Shown here piece after piece: positions 52,443-61,306 of a DNA stretch of 64,000 bases (position 1 is its first letter; each line of letters opens with the position of its first letter). Under the pieces are notes generated by a model. It did no database searches, was not told where the DNA came from, and was given only the letters and a program-made list of their open reading frames with translations. The translations under genes were made by a program, and so were the position numbers. Source of the DNA: Eleginops maclovinus (lineage: Eukaryota > Chordata > Actinopteri > Perciformes > Eleginopidae); NCBI RefSeq assembly GCF_036324505.1, contig NC_086354.1:9716795-9780794 (forward strand), given 5' to 3'.

Positions 52443-55007
52443 CTGGTGTGAAAAGAAAGGAGAGATTGGAAGGATCCATTTAGAGAGAAAAGCACTCAGT
52501 CATCCCACATAGGGAGAGAAGGAAAACAGATGTAAAAAAGCAAGTGTAATGGATTAAAGGACTAATGACTTAAAAAACCTGATCTGTTTGTACCAACCTC
52601 AGGCCAGATGCAAGTCAAGCATACTTCATACATAAGATGTTGAAAGTGATAATGTGAAAGTATAACTTATGTCAATGTAGACAATCAGTGACAAAAATAT
52701 TCCTTTTGTTGCCTGAAGTCCAGGCCAACATTTCTTAATAATTGAGGTTTATGAAAACAGAAAAAGGTTTTTCGAAAAAGTGTTTTTTATACATATATCT
52801 TTCTTAATGTGTCAAAATGGACATATCTAGGGGCTAACAGTGGGTTTCAGGCATCTGGCACATGATTTCCAGACCAAAAAGACCTAGGGAATTTGTTCAA
52901 AGAGTTGCTAAAGTTGTGTTATAATGTTGACCTATTCGGGGAACTGTAAGAACATTTCAAATCAATCAAAAAAAGCAAACAAACTGACTCTAGATAGATA
53001 ATCTAGAAATCCCTTGAATGATGGAAAAATGTCCTTCTAACAACATGACTACTATTGTAACCTTATCCTAAAAATTGCAAACAACTTTTTTATCTGTAGA
53101 TAGAAACAACTTTACATTCTTTAACTTGTCTATGGCATTTTGTTTTAAGACAAAATAACATGATATTTTCTGCAGAGAACATTATTTTCCATGACAACCA
53201 GTAATGTGGCGAGAGCAAATAATAAATGAGACAGATGAAAATAAATGAAAAGGATGAATGAAGGCCTGTAAGACTGATTAGAAAAAAGGATGAATCCATG
53301 AGTGAGCTTGTCATCAGCGGCAGATTGTAAAGCAATATTTTTTGGCACAGCATTAAGGGGAAATCAATACATAGTAACAATTATGCAGACAAACTCCCAC
53401 ATAAAAAAATGTCACTCTTCATTATGGGCTTCTACTGCAACGTGACTCATCTTCAGCCTGAGACATAATGTCCTCATTTGTCTTTTGCAGTGACTCTTGG
53501 TTGAACTCACTCATTTGGTCCACTCCCTCATTTTCTGTTTCAATGCCAGTTAGGTTCACAACAAGGTTCCGCAACAGAATGGCTTCAATAAATCAGCAAG
53601 TTAAGTCACTCAAGTGTCTCGCGACCAAAGCTGATGACAATATATCTTCATTTTCCTCCACTAAGGATCCATAGACCTCTGCTTATTTTCACACCAGATT
53701 CATCATTTAAAATGTACTACGCAACATTGTATATTAGCAATTGCAAAAGGCAGCCAGAAGGTCATTGTTTGATTTAATACTTTAACTTAATGCTGGCTTT
53801 ACTGACTCTCTAGGAACTGACAATTGTTAAGTAGTTAGCATTTAGTAACCTGTTTACCAGCTAGCGTAAATGGCAAGCCTGAGACATACATGTACATAGC
53901 ATACACTATGCTTTGTAGAGGTTTTTCACTGAAAATAGTTACCTCCAAAGTAAGACAAAGTTCCAGACTGTAAAAACCCCAAATAATTAAACAAATACAT
54001 AAAAAGGTCAGTGTAGAGTTGAGAGGAAGATTTGGGATAAATGGGTTTCTAATCACAAGAAGTTACTTTCACATTCACTGTTTGCTAAAGCAGTTATTAA
54101 GATGTGTTTATATATCAATATTGTCGGCATTCCCCATAATAATGGTACTACTCTGTGTTAAACATAATGAAAACAAAATAGGGTGCACATGAAATGTTGA
54201 AAAAACTGAAAGTTGGTCTGTAAACTGTTATAGATGTTTCCTTACATTTTCAACTCCAGCATTAGTTGATATGTTGATAATGTTACATTATCTTCCATGT
54301 CAGTGAAGTGAATAGAATTATCATTCATCATACCCTGATTATATTGTAACCCAGTCAGGTTACCAACATGGCTGTATTGTAAAGTCCTGTACCAAAGTAC
54401 TCCAACGAGACAGGATAAAAATAACAAAGAATAAAAGTATGACACAAGTCCTCTGAGTAAATGCCGTATTTCATGCTGTTTATTTTACTCCGAAATATAA
54501 AATTATCTATTTGTGTATGCTACAAATGGATCCCACCAGTAACCACATCTGACACCAGCTATTACGTAAAGTAAATACGATTGAGAGCATCTCAATTGCC
54601 TAAATGGATTCAGAAAAGTGTATTTTTATTACAAAATCGGGGATAAAAGCCTTGTGCCTTTACATAGGAGCGGCTAATAACAGAGCATAAAAGGCCCTTG
54701 TCTCTAACACTGGTGACACTTTTCCTATTAGTATGCATAATACACTATTTGAGGCATGTTGTGTGTTCTGGGCCTGAGCTGTGTAATTAAAAAAAGGATT
54801 TACAATTATTTACAAATCACAAAATAGCGCTTTTGGGAAAGTCTCAGTTTGAGAACAACAGGTCTGGCTGGAGGACAAACAGCGTTGGAGCAGTTGTGTC
54901 AAATACCATCAATTGATGTGTGATTTGCATGGTCATGGCGTGGTCAAGGGTATCAAGTTAATAAGGAGAGAGTCACGCTTATAAAAAAAACAGTTAGCCA
55001 GTGGTGG

Positions 55008-55435
55008 TCCATCCATCCATCCATCTTCTCCCGCTTATCCGTCAGGGTCGCGGAGGTAACAGCTCCAGCAGAGAGCCCCAAACTTTCCTTTCCCTGGCCA
55101 CATCAACCAGCTCTGACTGGGGGACTCCAAGGCGCTCCCAGGTCAGCGAAGAGATATAATCCCTCCACCTGGTCCTAGGTCTACCCCTCGGTCTCTTCCC
55201 AGTTGGACGTGCCTGGAACACCTCCCTAGAGAGGCGCCCAGGTGGCATCCTCACTAGGTGCCCGAACCACCTCAACTGGCTCCTTTCAACGCGAAGGAGC
55301 AGCGGTTCTACTCCGAGTCCCTCCCGGATAACTGAACTTCTCACCTCATCCCTAAGGGAGATGCCAGCCACCCTGCGGAGAAATCCCATTTCGGCCGCTT
55401 GTATCCGCGATTTCGTTCTTTCGGTCATGAACAGC
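55008..55435 (-). mobile_element. Rex/RTE-like LINE, 3' end fragment
   Basis: The minus strand encodes the C-terminus of a LINE ORF2. It contains MTERTKSRIQAAEMGFLRRV, RSQLRWFGHLVRM, GKRPRGRPRTRWRDYI and a terminal LLELLPPRP, with the stop near 55042. Immediately after the stop comes CCCTGACGGATAAGCGGG and then a (GATG)n tail (plus-strand CCATCCATCCATCCATC at 55008-55024). This arrangement is typical of abundant teleost non-LTR elements with short tandem-repeat tails (Rex1/Rex3 type). It is 5'-truncated to about 430 bp, as most copies are. The reading frame is intact over the fragment. Rex1 versus Rex3 was not resolved. Confidence 0.83.
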
Positions 55436-57917
55436 CAGCCAGAGTTGTTAATCAAAATGTATCTGCTGATATGGGTGGGTGGTAAGGCAAGGTATTGAGA
55501 CCACACTACTTTATGTATTGGAGCCTCAGGGGCCGGATGCATTAACTTTGTGTGCGTCAAATGATGGGAATGTTCTAACGCATTATTTTATCAGATTTAT
55601 AAACCTACGTCTACCCCTGATTCATCTTTTTTTTCATTTAAAAAAGAGAGCACGTGCATGTGCAGTATCTATTAACAGCTGACTTACCTCTAATTCATCC
55701 ATCTGTAAACAATCACAACTGTACTATCAGTCAATATTATTTCATCAGAAACACGATAACCCAAGATGTTTATAGCACACATAGTGAAACCGACTTTACA
55801 AAGTGCTCTGACATACAGGATCAAATCAAAATATCATTATAAATGAAATGTTGTGTTGGATGTAATGAGTAGAACAATGCATGGCAGACTTTATTGTTAA
55901 AAATCAAGCCTATAAATTAGTCTCCAATTTATATTGCATCCGTGTTTTTCATATACATGTTTATTCACCACAGCTATCTCTAAAAAACACTGACACCAAA
56001 TATTTCCAACATGCATGTTTGTTTTTTGCATACCCTTGGTTAATACATCTGACCTTTAGATTGGAATAACGTAAAATATTGTTTAAAAAAGTTCACTGCT
56101 CTGTTCCTTCAGTTATACATCACAATGTTGTTTTGAAACACAGTTCATTTGCCTGTTGCTAGATTTGATTTGGAAAACAATGAACAAAAAAAAAGGTTTG
56201 TTGGGATTTTATTGAAACCAATTAGCGTGTTTTTATCTTGAGGTTTGCACAATCACACATGTTGGTAATGCAATTTGTTTCCTGTTGTTTTTGTTTCTGT
56301 TGTAGCTGCACGTTCTGTGTAATATGGGCTGAGTTCATTCCGCTGCAGTCACGTCGGACATTTTTCAAAATGAGTTTTGTTGGATGATGACATGTAACAT
56401 TAAACAGCCATCTGGAGCTGTACAGATGTAATCATTCATTTGCTTAAAGTTCAAGGAACTTCTTATATCTCACTAAAATAAGGCAAAACACAAGGACACT
56501 ATGTTGTCTTCATTCATATAACTGGATGAATTCAGAGCTTTCAAAAAGACCCAACCAACGCACCCCGCCCTCTCATACACATTTCACATTTTAATTAACT
56601 GATTCAATGAAGGTATTCCTCCTGAGGGGGGATTTCGGGGGTGTGGTACAGTAAATTGAGGTGAACCAAAAAAAGAAGCAGGAGGAAGCATAAAGTAGTT
56701 TGGGTGTTGGGGTTGTCAGGTGGGAGCATGGTCTTAATCATTGATCCCAAGCAGCCACCAGAATGAGAACAAAGGGCACTAAAATATTCATTAAAAGCTG
56801 CTCTGAGCTGCTCGTGAGAGAGAGGAATAGAGAGGAGGAGACAGTGTTAGAAGTAATGAGAGGAGGTTAGCTTTTAACATCTCATTACTGGAGTCCACTG
56901 GCTCCCACTGGGACAGGAAGATGGAAACCCTGTCACTGAGCTATGCAACATGAATCCACATCACTACGTGCCCAGTGCTCTTCAACATGTCACAGGCATA
57001 GGACCACCAACCTGGGCACAGTATGTATGTCAAGTTGCTTTGTAACCAAAAACATCTCCACCAGTCTGCTGCCAATGGCAAAGACACGACTTGATTTCGA
57101 CCTAGTAAAAAGTATGGTAAACAAAAAAAGCCTTGTGTTTTTAAACTAGGAAACAACAAGTGAGGGTGTGTTTGAAGCCGGAGGGTAAGAATTGTGCAAA
57201 GAGAAGGCGGGTATTGTTTTATTTTCTGGCAAAAAAAATAAAACGTGACAGGCATTTCAGGGCTGCTGAGCTTGAAAGATGGACTCAGGGAGCCATGCTG
57301 TGTGGAGAGAATCAACCCAACTCTGTGAGTGTGTGTGTCAACGTATGCATGAGACTTGGATTAAGGGCTTTGCTGGCTAGCAGAGTTATAGACCGAACAC
57401 CGACTGCGACACATTTGTGTATGTGTATTTTATTTAGGGTAATTTTTGTGTATGTGGTTGTGTGTTTCTATTGGACTGCTTATACCACTTACTGTTTCTC
57501 TCCAACAGATGATCCATCCCCCACCATACAGGTATATTTTTCGCAAATAAATTAAACATTAGGAGTCAAATATTTCACCAGGAGGGATTATTTCCAATTG
57601 CCAAAGGGTTTTGTCTGAGGTAGTGTGCAAAAGAGAACAAAGAAACCAACAAAAAAAAAACTAAGTGTATTTGTTTAGTTGAAGTCTAGATGTGTGAAGA
57701 GATGTAGATTTTCAAGAAGCAAAGAGGATGGTTTGCATTGTGAGGGAAAAAAATAAAACAAACCTCCACAGATGATTACACAATATTCAAATGTGACTTT
57801 TCCTCGCCACTGACTCATGCAAACAGATGCCTAGCGCCTCTCCAGAGCAGTGGGGTAGGGGCATTTGTAGAAGTGCCAGTGCCAACATCACATAAAGATC
57901 ATGTTGTTTGTGTTTTT

Positions 57918-57921
<4 letters not shown>

Positions 57922-58000
<79 letters not shown>
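57922..58000 (+). repeat. compound (TC)n then (CACTCT)6 pyrimidine tract
   Basis: TC repeats at 57922-57958, a short T run, then six CACTCT units at 57965-58000. The strand is almost purely pyrimidine for about 60 bases and rich in it after that. The ORF across it is spurious. Confidence 0.95.
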
Positions 58001-60692
58001 GACTCAAGGGCAAATGATACATCTAAAAAAGTGTGTGGGACTTTCACTTGCATATAGTTAGCAGTGACTAAGTCAATGACTGTTGAAAGCTGCATATCAC
58101 AACTTTGCAGTTTTGCAAAGTGGCTGCGAAAAATAACTCAAGTTTGAAAGTTTAAAAGCTTGTCTGACTGGAGGTCATTTTCACCGTGTCAGTTAACTGC
58201 ACACCCCCTGTCTTTTGCCGGAAGTGAAAAAGGGAGTGTTAGTGATAAAGAGATCCAATCACTGACTCCAGTGTTTATGAAAGCCTGTTCAAGCCTCTGA
58301 GATTTATCAAAAGTAGAATTACTTCTTGAGACAGTAAATCTACTGTACAGCTGTTAAAATAGGGAAAGGAGATTTTTCCCTCAGGGTGTTCCTTTTTATA
58401 TTTAAAGAGTTCTCCGACAATTTGGTTGATGGCTCTAGCAAAAGACAGATTTTTATTTAAAGAAAGGTCAAAGACGATGTAGAAAAAGTCCACGTCTTGA
58501 CGTTTAAAGCCAAAGTAAAAAAAGATAGATCCTACATTTCCCATAATTAAGGCCATGTTTTGAAAGCTAGTGCCATTTCAGATCCAATTCCAACTATGCG
58601 AAACACGCAGATTTCCTCTTGGTGATATTCAATCTCTTATTAAACTAAATGCTGCTGCACAGCTGCTTCTACTGGTTAAATTGATGTACATGACCAGCAT
58701 CAGATTACTAGCTGTAGCTAATAAACATTTACTATGTGAGAAATGTGGAAGTCTTCTAGTCTATGGGCTTCCCAAACATATTATTTATACTTGGCAAAAA
58801 TTGTGAGGGAGAACTAAAACCTCTCTGGACAATGGTGATTGTTTTTGCAGTCCAACAAAACCAAAGGTAATGTTGAGTCACCCCAACTAAAATCAACGCG
58901 TTCTAGCATTGCATCAATCACGGACCAATGATTTTCAAATGGTGTACTTAAAGAGCTGCCAAAATTCAAGCCTAACCATAATGCAACCCAATAGTGCCTT
59001 TAAATGCCTTGCCTGGTAATGTTCATATACCGTATGTTGAGCTTGGAATTTTCTATTCTTTTCAAGACATATCAATAGTTGTTCCAATTAAATAATTGTC
59101 AATGCCATTGCAGGGTATTACAGGGCCCTAATCTTTCAAATAAAGCATAAATTCATACGTGGATACAGACGGACAGCACAGTTCCTGACATGCAGCATTA
59201 CATTTGACATGTTTCTCCTTGTGGGCAGATTTACCAAAGTGTACCAGACATGTAGTGCCATAGGCTGAACTAAAGTTTCATTTGCATTTTAGTTTTTAAA
59301 TAATTGCTAGATTGACTGCTACACTGACTTCGAAAGCCCTGACGGATTTTTCAAATTCAATTGCGAGGCTCCCTTTCCCGTATATTTGGATAATTGTACA
59401 TTCAAACATTCATCTGTTCTAATTACATCTAATTTCAGCACACTGGCTCCTGGTCAGTTTCTAATTCATTTGCTGCCATCTCTTATAATTAGGCTTTGCA
59501 TTAACCATGCCTCCCAATAGACTCTTCCTTCCTCTTCCACCACCTCATCTGCACAGGAAACATTTGGTGCCGTTCAGAGTCTGCATTAGACCCCGCTCTC
59601 CATTCACAGGCTCTTTTAAATGAGATCAGAGGATTTGAGATTTAGATTCCTGATGATATTAACTTTACTGCCTCGTCTGCCTATCCTTCTCTACCACCAC
59701 AGCAGTGGATCCCTAAGTGGCAGAGATTCCTCCGGGCGGCAGAATCCATGCACAGCCCAAATTAAAGTCCTGGAATGCAGATGACTTTGCTGACCTTTTG
59801 ACTTCCTGAGTTCAGCGGAAATGATTGCAGCATGCAGACAGTGATAATTAAGCACCTTCAAAGTGGTCTGCCATCCACATAAAATCCAAATCATAAAAGG
59901 GATACAGCAATTTCTTTGGACCTGGCAAATATTCATTAACCTCTCAAAGAGGTTGTTTATTTATTTGAGTTTTTCTCCTAAGAGAATTTGCCTTAGATCA
60001 GGGTGAATATCTTGTGTTTTGAAGACAACCCAACAGCAGGCATTACTTTCCCTCATCTTGTTTTCTTGGAAGGAATTGACATAGAATCTCCTTTCACCAT
60101 AATGAAATAACGTTTAAAATATACTGATTCAATCTGATATGCTTTTAAAGCCTGCAGAGACACAACCACCTGGTTATTTACGCACTACAACTGCTTGAAT
60201 TTCACCATTGTGTGCTTTGAACCGTATCAACTTGAGAGAGTGTGAAAGGCTGAGAGGCATAGCGGTTAGGACACCTACACGCTGTCAACAATAACAGTAG
60301 TGCTGTATTGGGGGTGTGGACAACACTCAATGCACCGCAACTGTCTGAATAGAAGTACATTTAAATATGAGACTGCAGGCGTCCCAGTAGAAAACATTTG
60401 ACGGAATGCCTTGCACTAGCTTTTCAATGAATATAGGAGGAATACAAGTGGATCAGCAGCCGCTATTGAAAGCATTTAGGCGATTCAATCTCAGTTTACC
60501 AAACAAAGGACAGCAACGGTATTAAAACATTCTTTGCGTCTTTGTAAATAAAAAAGGGGTTTAAATGTTTTGCTAAATTTCCCAGGATTGAAAAGACTCC
60601 CTGGATTTTCGTCCTTTTTTTCAGTTATCTTTCTAATATGGTGAATCTGCCAAACTGAATCCCACTCCACCTGCCAGCTAAGGGGCGGAGAC

Positions 60693-60700
60693 TATAAATA
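60693..60700 (+). promoter_or_regulatory. TATA box of the LTR promoter
   Basis: TATAAATA preceded by a GC-rich stretch (AAGGGGCGGAGAC, resembling an Sp1-type GC box). It lies about 580 bases upstream of the LTR end. Confidence 0.6.
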
Positions 60701-61132
60701 GCCTGCTCACCCTTTAGTTCATCCCTTGCACTCCCTGCCAGCACACCAATTTAACCCTGTGTCCTGAGTTTCCTCCACATATCATATCCTGAAGTGTGCG
60801 TCTTCAAGTTAACGTGAGTGGTCAATTCATTGTTTATTGTTTCATTTGTATGCCTTTGTGGGAGTTTTGCTGATCCCTTTGTTCTCAGACATGTGCTAGG
60901 AGCCATGTGGGAATTGTTTGTTGCTTGTTTGTTACTTTGCTGTTAAGTTGTGGATTGCGTATTCACACATGATTGTTGCTTGTTCGTTGCCTTTGCTGTT
61001 TAGTTCCGAATTGTGTATTTGCACATGATTGTTGGTTTCTCTGTTTGATTGACCACTTCGTTATTTAATTGTAGTTGTATTGTTTCTTTGTTTTCTCATG
61101 CAGCACACAAAATAATCAAGACCAAAAGGGAA

Positions 61133-61138
61133 AATAAA
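61133..61138 (+). promoter_or_regulatory. LTR polyadenylation signal
   Basis: AATAAA about 140 bases before the primer-binding site. It is the likely signal for 3' end formation when this sequence lies in the 3' LTR. Confidence 0.55.
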
Positions 61139-61271
61139 TACTGGTTCTTGCATTAAACCCTGCCTTCTCCTTGCCTCATTGCATCCTTGCCCTTTGGGTC
61201 TTCTGACCGAGACCCTGTCTGCTCGCCACACTCACTCTCCCCGAACCAAATCACCCCTACAGTTCCTTCAA

Positions 61272-61288
61272 TGGTCCTTCGAGCCGGA
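61272..61288 (+). promoter_or_regulatory. primer-binding site, complementary to tRNA-Tyr
   Basis: TGGTCCTTCGAGCCGGA is the exact complement of the 3' end of vertebrate tRNA-Tyr (…TCCGGCTCGAAGGA plus CCA). It lies one base after the putative LTR end and 18 bases before the gag start codon. Reverse transcription would be primed here. The tRNA match is from established tRNA sequence knowledge and was not searched. Confidence 0.82.
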
Positions 61289-61306
61289 TACTGAGTGAGT
61301 GATACC

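Larger units (their letters stand above)
52443..60692 (-). other. astn1/astn2: astrotactin upstream intron, non-coding stretch
   Basis: AT-rich intron sequence continuing to the right edge, where the BEL/Pao element begins. It contains a Rex/RTE-like LINE fragment (55008-55435) and a pyrimidine microsatellite (57922-58000). The stretch at about 59400-59620 is rich in TAAT-core sites and could be conserved non-coding DNA. A minus-strand ORF at 58275-58556 has no recognisable domain. No other feature was supported. Confidence 0.75.
60693..61270 (+). repeat. BEL/Pao 5' LTR (minimal extent)
   Basis: Inferred LTR of the retrotransposon that follows. It has a TATAAATA box at 60693-60700, a polyadenylation signal AATAAA at 61133-61138, and ends ...CCTTCA just before the primer-binding site at 61272. 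This order (TATA, AATAAA, then PBS) is that of U3-R-U5. The true 5' edge lies left of the TATA box and could not be fixed, because the matching 3' LTR is outside the window. Confidence 0.65.

Noticed and set aside
58275..58556. 93-codon minus-strand ORF considered as an upstream astrotactin exon
   Set aside because: The peptide does not resemble astrotactin or any family I know, there is no clear acceptor/donor pair around it, and the sequence is AT-rich.
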